From the NCBI GenBank assembly GCA_902788555.1, contig CADAKQ010000006.1:29155-93154 (forward strand): DNA of 64,000 nucleotides, given 5' to 3'. Under the pieces are notes generated by a model. The model had not been told where the DNA came from, did no database searches, and saw nothing but the letters and a program-made list of their open reading frames with translations. Each line of letters starts with the position of its first letter. Within the stretch, counting starts at the first letter, position 1. The translations under genes and the position numbers were made by a program. The DNA is from an uncultured Lachnospiraceae bacterium (lineage in GTDB: Bacteria > Bacillota > Clostridia > Lachnospirales > Lachnospiraceae). Positions 53,077 to 63,880 of the stretch are shown here, piece by piece.

Positions 53077-55203
53077 ATGAAAAATACAAAAAGAATTATT
53101 ACATTTTTATTGGTATTTATACTTTTTCTTAATTTTGGAACAATTAATTCCAAAGCGGCGGCATCCGTAAGTATAGCTTTATCCTCCGGTAGTGTAAGTA
53201 TAGGAGGAAGTGTTACTGCTACAGTGAGTATAAGCGGCTCTGACATTTCTGCATATGATATTTATGTATCCTATGATTCAAGTGTACTTCAGTTTGTTTC
53301 AGGAAGTGGTTCAGCTCAGGTAAATGGTGGAGGCGGAACAATCAGACTTGTTGGAACAGGCGCAGGCTCAACATCACTTTCGTTTACTGCAATAGGAAAT
53401 GGAAATTGTTATATTTCAACAAGCGGTTCAGAGGTTTATGATATAAATTACAATCAGCTTGAAATAAGTCACGCAGGAGCTTCGGTAACGGTTGCAACAG
53501 TATCTGATGATAATAGTTCAGAATATAATTCAACAACTGAAGCCGCCAATAATAATACAACAGAGGCAAATGATGATTCTACAACAGAGGAGGATAATCG
53601 TTCTGCTAATTGTAATTTGAAGAGTCTGCAAATTTCTCCGGGTAAGCTTGAACCTGCATTTTCGGCATCAACGACTTATTATTTTGTTCAGGTTGATGAG
53701 GATGTAACAAGTATGGTTGTAAGTGCTGTTGCAGAAGATGAAAAGGCTACAACGGCAGTTAGGGGAGCAGGACTTATTGAACCGGGAGCTAATACCGTAA
53801 CCATAACGGTAACAGCCGAAAACGGAGCAGTTAAGGTTTATACGCTTAGCGTTGCTGCCGGTGAGGTTTTAGGAGATGCAAAAACAAATATTAACGGAAT
53901 AGAATATAGTTTTATTCAAAGCAGTAAAGGACTTGAATATCCTGAGGGATATAAGGAGATAACCACAACATACAAGGATTGGGATATACTTGCATTCGAA
54001 TCACCAAATAAGAAAATTGTTTTAGTTTGTCTTGAACCACAGACAGAAAATAGTGAAGACTCTGTACAGGAATGGTTTATATATGATAAGGATAGTGAAA
54101 GCTTTATTCCGTATAGAGAGTATTCATCTGAATTTAACAGATATGTCATAATGGAAGCACCGGAAGGTACGCAGATACCGGACGGCTTCAAAAAGACAGA
54201 ATATGACATAGGAGGTATAGGTGAAAAGGTAGCAGTATATAAGTCGGATGATATAAAAGACAGAAATATTTATCTTGTATATGCGATAAATATAGCAGAT
54301 GGAGAGGGCTTTTATTGGTACGATGCAAAGGAAAAATCATTTTTAAGATATGCTGAAAAGGAAGAGACTGTTGCAACTGAGACAGTCGCTACAGAAACCA
54401 TAGCTACAGCTACCGAGCCTGAGAAGATAATTATTGAAGAAACAAATGATACAGGATTTTTTAATAAGAAAAATTTATCTGTGATAGCGGGAGTGTTGGG
54501 AGTGTTATCCTTGATTTTCCTTGTTATAATTATTACACTTGCTGTAATGCTTAGGGGTAAGAAGGAGTATGAAAAGGAGGATAACGATACTCTTGAAAAT
54601 GCAATAACAGAGGAAAGCGCAAATGATAATAATACCGGAGATAAAGAAATTTTAACTGAGACTGATTACGATAATTCTTCTTCTGATGATGATTCAGCGA
54701 ATGGTGAAGAATATAATCAGAATGTGGGGGTTAGTTCTGATGAAGAGGAAAGAAGAGCTTATGAAGAGGATAGAGACGTTAAGCCTGTAAGCTTTGATTT
54801 GTCAAATATGCAGGATGAAAAGTCGGTTGAAACAGCGGATAGAAATATACAGATTATGAGCTTTAAGAAAAAAGAAGAGGCAGTTGATAATAATACTGAT
54901 GACAATGTAAACGAAAATGCAGAAGCGGATTCTTCTAATGATTATAAAGATAAGTCAGAGGAAATTAAAATGGAGATAGAAGAAAACGAAGAAGTGACTG
55001 AGAAAGTATCTGAGAAAGTATCTGATGAAAGCAAGGATAATGATTTGGAGAAAGAGGATTATATTGAAACAATAAAGTATGAATTTGAACCTAAATCAGA
55101 TGAAAATGATTATGCTAAGCAGTCTGAGGCAATAAATAATAAAATAAAGAATGATTATGATGCAGAAAAGGACAGTGCATTTTCAGATGACTTAGACAAA
55201 TAG
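53077..55203 (+). CDS. Membrane-anchored cohesin-domain protein
   Basis: A ~708-residue protein: signal peptide (to ~26, ...NSKAAA), a cohesin domain (~28-150; SVSIGGSVTATVSISGSDISAYDIYVSYDSSVLQFVSGSG... LSFTAIGNGNCYISTSGSEVYDINYN), a Thr/Asn/Glu linker, a cadherin-like domain (~185-265), a ~180-residue unassigned stretch (EWFIYDKDSESFIPYREYSS), one transmembrane helix (~468-492, VIAGVLGVLSLIFLVIIITLAVML), and an acidic, low-complexity cytoplasmic tail of ~210 residues. Neighbour 51128 carries a dockerin, so the pair could dock on the surface. ATG 53077 has GGAG 6 nt upstream. Confidence 0.8.
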   Translation: MKNTKRIITFLLVFILFLNFGTINSKAAASVSIALSSGSVSIGGSVTATVSISGSDISAYDIYVSYDSSVLQFVSGSGSAQVNGGGGTIRLVGTGAGSTSLSFTAIGNGNCYISTSGSEVYDINYNQLEISHAGASVTVATVSDDNSSEYNSTTEAANNNTTEANDDSTTEEDNRSANCNLKSLQISPGKLEPAFSASTTYYFVQVDEDVTSMVVSAVAEDEKATTAVRGAGLIEPGANTVTITVTAENGAVKVYTLSVAAGEVLGDAKTNINGIEYSFIQSSKGLEYPEGYKEITTTYKDWDILAFESPNKKIVLVCLEPQTENSEDSVQEWFIYDKDSESFIPYREYSSEFNRYVIMEAPEGTQIPDGFKKTEYDIGGIGEKVAVYKSDDIKDRNIYLVYAINIADGEGFYWYDAKEKSFLRYAEKEETVATETVATETIATATEPEKIIIEETNDTGFFNKKNLSVIAGVLGVLSLIFLVIIITLAVMLRGKKEYEKEDNDTLENAITEESANDNNTGDKEILTETDYDNSSSDDDSANGEEYNQNVGVSSDEEERRAYEEDRDVKPVSFDLSNMQDEKSVETADRNIQIMSFKKKEEAVDNNTDDNVNENAEADSSNDYKDKSEEIKMEIEENEEVTEKVSEKVSDESKDNDLEKEDYIETIKYEFEPKSDENDYAKQSEAINNKIKNDYDAEKDSAFSDDLDK

Positions 55204-55204
55204 T

Positions 55205-55357
55205 GTGTCATGGGGCGTGAGCCTTTTCACATATATATTTCGATTGTATGAAAAAAATGTGCACGCATGGCATGTGTTACTTAACGCCATGCTTTGCACA
55301 TTTTTTCATACAGTCTGATATACTTAAGCGGTATGACAAGGTTCATGCCCATGTCAC
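55205..55357 (+). repeat. 153-bp nested inverted repeat after the cohesin gene
   Basis: An inner perfect-like hairpin (TGTATGAAAAAAATGTGC ... GCACATTTTTTCATACA, 55245-55312, with GCATGGC/GCCATGC inside) is nested in a second pair, GTGTCATGGG ... CCCATGTCAC (55205 and 55357 ends). It could act as a terminator-like element or be a small non-autonomous mobile element. The rest of 55358-55459 is plain AT-rich sequence before glnS. Confidence 0.65.
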
Positions 55358-55459
55358 GCTTCTGTCATTTATATTATTATAATTGGTAATATATTTAGTT
55401 TGACGATAGGTATGTTTAATGTTATTATAAAGATTGGTTTATTATAATAGGAGGCAAGT

Positions 55460-57121
55460 ATGGAAGGCGAAGTTATTTCAAGAAATTTTATAGAGCAGGA
55501 GATAGATAAGGATTTAAAGGAAGGAAGATATAGTGAGGTAGTAACAAGGTTTCCGCCTGAACCTAACGGTTATCTTCATATAGGACATGCTAAGTCCATT
55601 CTTTTAAATTATGGTCTTGCAAAGGAATATAACGGAAGGTTTAATTTCAGATTTGATGATACGAATCCGACAAAGGAGAAGACAGAGTTTGTTCAGTCTA
55701 TAATTGATGATATAAAGTGGCTGGGAGCAGATTTTGGAGATACGGTACGCTTTGCATCTGATTATTTTGATGATATGTATGAGGCTGCCGTTAAGCTAAT
55801 TAAGAAGGGCAAGGCTTTTGTCTGTGACCTTACTGCCGATGAGATAAAGGAATACAGAGGTGATTTTAAGAATCCGGGAAAGAACAGTCCATACAGGGAC
55901 AGAAGCATAGAGGAAAACCTTGATTTGTTTGAACGTATGAAAAACGGAGAATTTCCTGATGGTTCTAAGGTTCTTCGTGCGAAGATAGATATGGCTTCTC
56001 CAAATATTAATATGCGTGATCCGGTTATATACAGGATTGCACGTATGACTCATCACAATACAGGTGATAAGTGGTGTATATATCCGATGTATGATTTTGC
56101 GCATCCGATAGAGGATGCCATAGAAGGAATAACTCATTCCATATGTACACTTGAGTTTGAGGATCATAGACCATTATATGAATGGGTTGTAAATGAACTT
56201 GAATATCCTAATCCACCGAGACAGATAGAGTTTGCAAAGCTTTATCTTACAAATGTAGTAACAGGAAAGAGATATATCAAAAAGCTGGTTGAGGATGGAA
56301 TAGTTGACGGTTGGGACGACCCGAGACTTGTATCTATAGCTGCTTTAAGAAGGCGTGGGTATACTCCGGAATCAATCAAGAAGTTTATGGAGCTTTCAGG
56401 TATTTCCAAGGCTCAGAGCTCCTCAGATTATGCAATGCTTGAGTATTGTATAAGAGAGGATTTAAAAATGAAGGCTGACCGTATGATGGCGGTTCTTGAT
56501 CCGATAAAGCTGGTAATAGACAATTATCCTGAAGGTCAGACGGAATATTTTGATATAGACAATAATCAGGAAAATGAAGCTGCAGGAACAAGAAGGGTTG
56601 CATTTAGCCGTGAACTTTATATCGACAGGGAAGACTTTATGGAGGAGCCTCCAAAGAAGTATTTCAGATTGTTCCCGGGTAATGAGGTAAGGCTAAAAGG
56701 CGCTTATTTTGTAAAATGTGTGGATTATATAAAGGATGAGACCGGAAAGGTTGTAGAGATTCATTGTACCTACGATCCTGAAACAAGAAGCGGTTCGGGT
56801 TTTGAAGGCCGTAAGGTAAAAGGAACTATCCACTGGGTAGATGCTAATACCGCTGTTAATGCTGAGGTAAGACTGTATGAAAATATAGTAGATGAGGAAA
56901 AGGGAAAGCTTAATGAAGACGGAACGCTTAATTATAATCCAAATTCACTTACTATATTAAAGGATTGTAAGCTTGAGGCTGCATTTAATAATGCAAAGCC
57001 GGGTGATTCCTTCCAGTTCATAAGGCATGGATTTTTCTGTGTAGATACAAAGGATACTACGGAAGCTAAGCTTGTATTTAACAGAATTGTATCGCTTAAG
57101 AGTTCATATAAGCCAAATTAG
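55460..57121 (+). CDS. glnS: Glutaminyl-tRNA synthetase
   Basis: A 553-residue class I synthetase: HIGH box [19 protein letters not shown], the GlnRS-typical [36 protein letters not shown], and a C-terminal anticodon-binding domain. The KMSKS site reads [12 protein letters not shown], where E. coli has VMSKRK, so Lys is kept but Met-Ser is not. GlnRS instead of GatCAB-only charging is a feature seen in some Clostridia. The start ATG follows AGGAGG. Confidence 0.95.
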   Translation: MEGEVISRNFIEQEIDKDLKEGRYSEVVTRFPPEPNGYLHIGHAKSILLNYGLAKEYNGRFNFRFDDTNPTKEKTEFVQSIIDDIKWLGADFGDTVRFASDYFDDMYEAAVKLIKKGKAFVCDLTADEIKEYRGDFKNPGKNSPYRDRSIEENLDLFERMKNGEFPDGSKVLRAKIDMASPNINMRDPVIYRIARMTHHNTGDKWCIYPMYDFAHPIEDAIEGITHSICTLEFEDHRPLYEWVVNELEYPNPPRQIEFAKLYLTNVVTGKRYIKKLVEDGIVDGWDDPRLVSIAALRRRGYTPESIKKFMELSGISKAQSSSDYAMLEYCIREDLKMKADRMMAVLDPIKLVIDNYPEGQTEYFDIDNNQENEAAGTRRVAFSRELYIDREDFMEEPPKKYFRLFPGNEVRLKGAYFVKCVDYIKDETGKVVEIHCTYDPETRSGSGFEGRKVKGTIHWVDANTAVNAEVRLYENIVDEEKGKLNEDGTLNYNPNSLTILKDCKLEAAFNNAKPGDSFQFIRHGFFCVDTKDTTEAKLVFNRIVSLKSSYKPN

Positions 57122-57174
57122 TAGTGGTTAGTAATGGCTTTATAAAATTTTTATAATGATATGTGAGGATACTA

Positions 57175-58029
57175 ATGGGACTTTTTTCAGATATGGAGAA
57201 GCTTGGACTGGGACATTACAGTGAAGCTGAAATAATTGAAAAAAATAAAAATATGCGTAATGCTAATGTTGATCCTGATGTGGAACAGGCTGCAAAGCAG
57301 CTTGAACGCAAGGAAGAAGATTATATATTTGATAAAAAATACACCTGTCCGGTATGTGATTTGGGCTTTACATCTAAGTGTGTAAAAAGCGGTAAGATAA
57401 AGCTTTCAGGACATGATACAGACTTAAGACCAACCTATGAATTTATGGATCCGTTAAAATATGATGTGGTTGCATGTGCTTATTGTGGCTATTCATCTCT
57501 TACAAGGTACTATGGAAGGCTTTCCATGAGACAGATAAAAGAGCTTAAGATGAGCATTGGCAATAAATTCAGGGGACTGCCTGATATAGAAGGTGCTTAT
57601 ACCTATGATGATGCAATAACAAGACATAAGCTGGCTGTTCTTTGCTCGGTTGTTAAAGGAGCGAAAAATGGTGAGCGTGCATATACATGCCTTAAGACCT
57701 CCTGGATTTTAAGAGGAAAAAGGCTTACGCTGGATGAGAATTCGGCAGAGTACAAAGAAATCTTAAAGGACGAGATTGACTGTATAAAAAATGCTTATGA
57801 AGGCTTCGTGCTTGCCATATCAAATGAACCATTTCCTATTGCAGGTATGGATGAAAGCACATTAAAATATATTATGGCAGATTTGGCAAGAAAGCTAAAA
57901 AAATATGAAGAGTCAGCGAAGCTCCTTGCAAGTGTACTAACTTCAAAGGCAACCAATCACAGACTTAAGGATGCTGCACTTGAATTAAAGGAATTATTAA
58001 AAAAAGATGTTGCCAGTGACAGAAGATGA
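57175..58029 (+). CDS. DUF2225-family protein
   Basis: A 284-residue cytoplasmic protein. The N-terminal region has CPVCDLGFTSKCVKSGKIKL (CxxC...C) and VVACAYCGYSSL (CxxCG), giving a probable zinc site as in DUF2225. The C-terminal half is helical, TPR-like (KYEESAKLLASVLTSKATNHRLKDAALELKELL). ATG 57175 is preferred because GAGG lies 6 nt upstream, versus GTG 57163. The function is unknown. It lies 53 nt after glnS. Confidence 0.85.
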   Translation: MGLFSDMEKLGLGHYSEAEIIEKNKNMRNANVDPDVEQAAKQLERKEEDYIFDKKYTCPVCDLGFTSKCVKSGKIKLSGHDTDLRPTYEFMDPLKYDVVACAYCGYSSLTRYYGRLSMRQIKELKMSIGNKFRGLPDIEGAYTYDDAITRHKLAVLCSVVKGAKNGERAYTCLKTSWILRGKRLTLDENSAEYKEILKDEIDCIKNAYEGFVLAISNEPFPIAGMDESTLKYIMADLARKLKKYEESAKLLASVLTSKATNHRLKDAALELKELLKKDVASDRR

Positions 58030-58072
58030 CGTATAATATTATCAAGTTAATTATTTGATCGGAGGTCTTTTT

Positions 58073-58765
58073 ATGGGGAATAAAACTTCTGCCAATAAAA
58101 AGAATATAAAAAGAACAAATCGAATAAAGAATAATGTTAAGGATAAAAGTATATATATAGTTATATCTAAAACCTCCACATTCCCGTCAAGGGTAATAAA
58201 AATGTGGACAAAGGAGCCGTACGCACACACTTCACTTGCACTGGATATAGAATTAAATGAGATGTATAGCTTTGCCAGACGTAAGCTGCATAATCCGTTT
58301 TGGTGCGGTTTTATCAGAGAGGATATAACTACAGGAGTATTCGGAAGAGATGTGGATACAACCTGCCGTGTTGCAAGACTTAAGGTAAGCACCAATACAT
58401 ATAAGAAGATAGTAAAGATGCTTAAGGATTTTATGAAGCATAATATGGATTATAAGTATAATTATCTTGGTATACTGGGTGTTATGTTCAATAAAGCGGT
58501 TGAGAGAGAGTATAATTATTTCTGTTCGCAGTTTGTATATCATGTTCTGGAAAAATCAGGAGCCGATACCTTTGACAAAAAGCCGGGGCTTGTAAGACCT
58601 GAGGATTTCAGACAGTGGGATAAGCTGGAGCTCATATATGAGGGCAAGCTTAAGGATTACAGACAATATCTTAAGGATAATAATATTTCGGAGGAAAGCG
58701 ATAAGGAGTATTTTTCGGAATGCATGATTAAGAATCTTGAAGAAAAAGCGGCGATGGCGCTATAG
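58073..58765 (+). CDS. Permuted NlpC/P60-like (YiiX/YebB) protein
   Basis: A 230-residue protein with the circularly permuted papain-like layout: an early WTKEPYAHTSLALD (catalytic His) and a late NYFCSQFVYHVLEKSG (catalytic Cys). Such proteins hydrolyse amide bonds in peptidoglycan or lipids; no signal peptide is present, so a cytosolic or non-classical location is likely. GGAGG is 7 nt before ATG 58073. The convergent DUF6062 gene follows. Confidence 0.8.
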   Translation: MGNKTSANKKNIKRTNRIKNNVKDKSIYIVISKTSTFPSRVIKMWTKEPYAHTSLALDIELNEMYSFARRKLHNPFWCGFIREDITTGVFGRDVDTTCRVARLKVSTNTYKKIVKMLKDFMKHNMDYKYNYLGILGVMFNKAVEREYNYFCSQFVYHVLEKSGADTFDKKPGLVRPEDFRQWDKLELIYEGKLKDYRQYLKDNNISEESDKEYFSECMIKNLEEKAAMAL

Positions 58766-58789
58766 AAAAACAATTCAGATAAAAATGTA

Positions 58790-58840
58790 AAAAGCAGTTG
58801 TATTAGCCTAAAGAGAGTGTTGCTACAACTGCTTTTACTT
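58790..58840. terminator. Bidirectional terminator between convergent genes
   Basis: A perfect 13-bp stem (AAAAGCAGTTGTA/TACAACTGCTTTT) with a 21-nt loop sits between the + gene ending 58765 and the - gene ending 58872. Confidence 0.85.
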
Positions 58841-58871
58841 TATTTTAACTGCTTTTTGATAAGATAAAATC

Positions 58872-59597
58872 TTATTTATCCTGAGATATAATTGTATGGT
58901 TGGTTTTGATTATTCCGCGTGGAAGAGCATCCTTGGAATTTTTCCACGGTTCATTTTTAAAACGGTAGTCGAACTTATCTATAAACCAGCCTATATCGCC
59001 GTTTACTCGTTCCATATTTTCAAAGTAAACTGCATTTAATGTATCGATGAAATCGTTTAATGCATCCTTGGAAAGCTTTGTAGCTGCGTAATCATATAAA
59101 AGACCGTAATGATATGTACAAAATCCCTTGGAGTTTTTAACCTTATCCTTGAATTCCGGTTCCTTTTTCCAAAGGTGGAAGATGGTATCGATATATCTTT
59201 CAAAGGTTCCTTCGATACGTTCACAGATAAAGCAGGTTTTCTCAAGATTTTTTACATATTCACCGACAGATGAAAAGCCCTGTTTTTTGAAAAATGAACC
59301 CTGTGCTACAGGCTTATTTTCACTTAAAGCTTTTAAATCCTTGATGGTTTTATCCGTATGTGTCTTCATCATAAGGGCAAGTCCGAGACGGTTTTTCTCG
59401 CCGTAAAGTATCTTTATATGATGGCTGCAAAAGCCAAGCTTATCTGTCATGGCTCGGTTATCGTCCTCCATATAGCTTGGTCCCATAGTGTACTCGATTG
59501 CATTTCTTTCCAGTTCTGCATACATGGCACAGACAGGACATTCGCAGTCGGTGTCAAATGCATCATTTACAGGTATTGTATAAAGCTGTTCTGCCAT
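58872..59597 (-). CDS. DUF6062-like protein of unknown function
   Basis: A 241-residue soluble protein and the only complement-strand gene in the window. It has Cys/His pairs: CECPVC (~18-23), GFCSHH (~55-60), CFIC (~121-124), GFCTYH (~158-163), suggesting a metal-binding site or sites. The family is DUF6062 by my recognition (NRLGLALMMKTHTDKT pattern). On the reverse strand AAAGGAAT lies upstream of its start. The function is unknown. Confidence 0.75.
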   Translation of the reverse strand: MAEQLYTIPVNDAFDTDCECPVCAMYAELERNAIEYTMGPSYMEDDNRAMTDKLGFCSHHIKILYGEKNRLGLALMMKTHTDKTIKDLKALSENKPVAQGSFFKKQGFSSVGEYVKNLEKTCFICERIEGTFERYIDTIFHLWKKEPEFKDKVKNSKGFCTYHYGLLYDYAATKLSKDALNDFIDTLNAVYFENMERVNGDIGWFIDKFDYRFKNEPWKNSKDALPRGIIKTNHTIISQDK

Positions 59598-59682
59598 AGA
59601 TTATTCCTTTCGTAATTCAAAATGATTTTTGATTTCTTTTAGAACAGTATATAATAAAATTGACAACTTTACCATAATTATA

Positions 59683-59710
59683 TTGACAAAAATATTCATT
59701 TTGATATATT
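59683..59710 (+). promoter_or_regulatory. Promoter of the hydrolase leader
   Basis: TTGACA (59683-59688), 16-nt spacer, TATATT (59705-59710). The transcript would start around 59717. Confidence 0.6.
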
Positions 59711-59716
59711 AATCTT

Positions 59717-59811
59717 ACATGGAGGGTCCTGCCACAAGTGGACAATAAATCAGGATAGTACCGCTAATGGTGGAACTATTAAAAAAGGTTGTGCCTTTGC
59801 ACAGCCTTTTT
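59717..59811 (+). promoter_or_regulatory. Short attenuator-like leader ending in an intrinsic terminator
   Basis: A ~95-nt leader with two folds: a long-range TCCTG/CAGGA helix (59727-59731, 59751-59755) and an 8-bp hairpin ATAGTACC/GGT-GGA-ACTAT (59755-59779). A terminator follows: AAAAAGGTTGTGC/GCACAGCCTTTTT (59782-59811). GGATAGTACCGC resembles the T-box AGGGTGGTACCGC, but the T-box specifier stem is absent. CACAA (59733-59737) could pair with TTGTG (59789-59793) in the terminator's left arm, a possible antiterminator. Confidence 0.5.
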
Positions 59812-59836
59812 ATATAAGACAAAAGGGGGCTTACTT

Positions 59837-60586
59837 ATGACATTTCACGAGTTTGGAAAAGAAAATGAAAAGGTTTTACTTATGATACACGGGGCTTGTA
59901 TGTCCTGGAGAAACTTTAAGGAAAATATAAGGCTGTTAAGAAAGGATTTTCATGTAATCGCTGTTGCGGTTCCGGGACACGATTTGCTTGAGTTTGATGA
60001 GTTCACATCCATAGAAAATGTGGCAAAAAGAATTGAAAATAAGCTTTTGGAAATGGACTTGAGTGATATTGATGTTATCTATGGATTTTCAATGGGTGGA
60101 GGTATTGCCATAAGGCTTCTTGCTTACAATAAGGTTCACGCAAAAAATGTTATTCTTGACGGAGGCATCACACCGAAGAATTACGGAAAGACCTTTGCCA
60201 AGGCTAAGCTTTGGGCGGATGTTACATTTAAAAAGCTTGAAAAGAAAAGCAGAGGACTTATGTCGCTTATTTTTCCGGATGATGAATATGATGAAAAGCA
60301 GGTTGACCTTATGCATGGAATTATAAGATGCATGAGTGTAAGCAGCATAAAGAGACTTTATTCGTCTATGGATAGCTTCCATATGCCGGATGAATTTCCT
60401 CTTATGGATACATATTTTGAGTACTGGTATGGTTCGGGCGAAAAGCAGTTTAGAGAGGCTGATATTAAATATATAAAAGAGCATATTCCAAATGTACGAT
60501 TTAGACAGATACCGGATATGGAGCATGGACAGTATGTGATGGGATATCCGAAATACTTTGCAAGGCAGATTAGAAAGCTTGTATAG
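59837..60586 (+). CDS. Alpha/beta hydrolase
   Basis: A 249-residue alpha/beta-fold hydrolase: oxyanion region MIHGACMSWRNF, nucleophile elbow GFSMGG (Ser ~86), acidic position in a LMDTYF/WYGSGEKQF region, catalytic His in MEHGQYVMGYP. Substrate is unknown. ATG 59837 follows AAGGGGG. A terminator lies immediately upstream inside the leader, so expression probably depends on read-through. Confidence 0.85.
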   Translation: MTFHEFGKENEKVLLMIHGACMSWRNFKENIRLLRKDFHVIAVAVPGHDLLEFDEFTSIENVAKRIENKLLEMDLSDIDVIYGFSMGGGIAIRLLAYNKVHAKNVILDGGITPKNYGKTFAKAKLWADVTFKKLEKKSRGLMSLIFPDDEYDEKQVDLMHGIIRCMSVSSIKRLYSSMDSFHMPDEFPLMDTYFEYWYGSGEKQFREADIKYIKEHIPNVRFRQIPDMEHGQYVMGYPKYFARQIRKLV

Positions 60587-60670
60587 ATATGCTTTTATGA
60601 ATTGTACAGACAAATGGTTTTAGATAATTAAGTAAAGAAAATGATATCATAATTTTACGAGGACTTGAAT

Positions 60671-61645
60671 ATGAATATATACAGTGAGGATAAAAATGTA
60701 ATAATAGAAGATGCCAAAGATTTTGATATAGAGGATATCTTAGAATGTGGGCAGTGCTTTCATTTTACAAGGCTTGATGACAAGGATTACGAGCTTATGG
60801 CGTATGGTAAGTACCTTCATATCAGGCAGTTTGAGGAAAAAGCAGATAAGAAGAATAAAGGTAAAGCAAAAAAAGATACAGTAAAAATTGATGCGTCAAA
60901 AAATGATACAGGTTGTGATGATAAAAAAAATTGCAGTAGGATAATTTTATATAATACTTCCTTGGAGGATTATAATGAAATCTGGTCAAGGTATTTTGAT
61001 ATGGAGGTCGACTATTCGGACATAAAGAATAAGGTTTTAACCTCTGATGACAGGCTTAAAGAGGCTGTTATGGCAAAAGCCGGGATCAGAATCCTAAAGC
61101 AGGATTTTTTTGAAACCCTTATATCCTTTATCATTTCACAAAACAAGCAGATACCACATATAAAGCAGATTGTACATACCATATCCGAGCGTTACGGAGA
61201 TAAAATTGTTCTTCCTGATGAGAGAGCAGTATACACATTTCCGGGTGTGGATAGGCTTTACGAGGTAAGTGAAGAAGAACTTAGAGAGTGTAAGGTAGGG
61301 TTTAGAGCACCTTATATAAGAGATGCAGTTTGTAAGGTATATAGTGGTGAGATAAGCGAGGATAAACTTAAAAGAATGAGCTTTAATGAAGCGAGAGATA
61401 ATCTTATGACTATAAAAGGTGTTGGTGAGAAGGTAGCAAATTGTGTGCTTTTGTACGGCCTTTCCTTTACCAATGCATTTCCGGTTGACGTGTGGATGAA
61501 GAGGATTATGGAATATATGTACTTTGGTGAAGATACTAAAAAAGAAATTATAGAAAACTTTGCATATGAAAGATATGGCGAGTATGCGGGATATGCGCAG
61601 CAGTATCTGTTTTATTACGGAAGAGAAAAAGGACTTGGAAAATAA
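60671..61645 (+). CDS. OGG1-type 8-oxoguanine DNA glycosylase
   Basis: A 324-residue base-excision repair enzyme. An N-terminal OGG_N-like part (DILECGQCFHFTRLDDKDYELMAYGKYLHI) is followed by the HhH-GPD domain: LISFIISQNKQIPHIKQIV, the hairpin TIKGVGEKVANCVLLYG with the catalytic Lys in GEKVANC, and FPVDVWMKRI with the conserved Asp. A Lys/Asp-rich insert of ~25 residues sits at ~60-85 (KADKKNKGKAKKDTVKID). ATG 60671 is preferred. Confidence 0.9.
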   Translation: MNIYSEDKNVIIEDAKDFDIEDILECGQCFHFTRLDDKDYELMAYGKYLHIRQFEEKADKKNKGKAKKDTVKIDASKNDTGCDDKKNCSRIILYNTSLEDYNEIWSRYFDMEVDYSDIKNKVLTSDDRLKEAVMAKAGIRILKQDFFETLISFIISQNKQIPHIKQIVHTISERYGDKIVLPDERAVYTFPGVDRLYEVSEEELRECKVGFRAPYIRDAVCKVYSGEISEDKLKRMSFNEARDNLMTIKGVGEKVANCVLLYGLSFTNAFPVDVWMKRIMEYMYFGEDTKKEIIENFAYERYGEYAGYAQQYLFYYGREKGLGK

Positions 61646-61738
61646 TATAAATACAGCTTTTTTACAAGGTTATTACATATCCGGTTTGGACATTAAAAAA
61701 ATAATTTGTGAAAAAGCTGTTAATTTTATAATTAGGGG

Positions 61739-61766
61739 TTGATTTTTTCAAAAAAATGAGTACAAT
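61739..61766 (+). promoter_or_regulatory. Promoter of groESL
   Basis: TTGATT (61739-61744), 16-nt spacer, TACAAT (61761-61766); the CIRCE operator starts 11 nt further on, at the expected transcription start. Confidence 0.7.
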
Positions 61767-61776
61767 AATAATTATG

Positions 61777-61803
61777 TTAGCACTCAAACTAAATGAGTGC
61801 TAA
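61777..61803 (+). promoter_or_regulatory. CIRCE element (HrcA operator)
   Basis: TTAGCACTC, nine intervening bases, then GAGTGCTAA: an exact match to the consensus. It puts groESL under HrcA repression, released by heat or misfolded proteins. Confidence 0.97.
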
Positions 61804-61866
61804 AAAATACAGACATTCGAGTCTGAAATAATTGTCAATAAAGATATAGACGAGGAGGAGTTAACA

Positions 61867-62151
61867 ATGAAATTATTACCATTAGGCGACAGAGTTGTAT
61901 TAAAGCAGTCAGTTGCAGAAGAAACTACCAAGTCAGGTATCGTTCTTCCATCACAGGCAAAGGAAAAGCCACAGTATGCAGAGGTTGTAGAAGTTGGTCC
62001 GGGTGCCGTTGTTGATGGTGAGAAGATTCCTATGGAAGTTAAAGTTGGAGATAAAGTAATCTACTCAAGATATGCAGGAACAGAGGTTAAGCTTGATGAT
62101 GAAGAATATATAATCGTTAAGCAGGCAGATATACTTGCGGTTGTAGAATAA
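61867..62151 (+). CDS. groES: Co-chaperonin GroES
   Basis: A 94-residue protein forming the heptameric lid of GroEL. It starts MKLLPLGDRVVLKQ and has the mobile-loop segment ETTKSGIVLPSQAKEKPQ. GAGGAGGAG precedes ATG 61867. First gene of the CIRCE-regulated operon. Confidence 0.98.
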   Translation: MKLLPLGDRVVLKQSVAEETTKSGIVLPSQAKEKPQYAEVVEVGPGAVVDGEKIPMEVKVGDKVIYSRYAGTEVKLDDEEYIIVKQADILAVVE

Positions 62152-62231
62152 TTGGATTTTTATGAGAAAGATGAGTAAACACTATAATTGTGATGACTCT
62201 ATTTAAGAAAGTTAAAGAGATTATTATTTAG

Positions 62232-63872
<1,641 letters not shown>

Positions 63873-63880
63873 TAACCTGA

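Noticed and set aside
59751-59811. T-box riboswitch at the hydrolase leader
   Set aside because: GGATAGTACCGC is close to the T-box sequence, but UGG of the tRNA-binding bulge is UAG, there is no Stem I/specifier loop in the available ~40 nt, and the downstream gene is not amino-acid related.
60089-60613. 174-codon complement open frame
   Set aside because: It lies antisense to the alpha/beta hydrolase, whose motifs are complete; no RBS supports the reverse frame.
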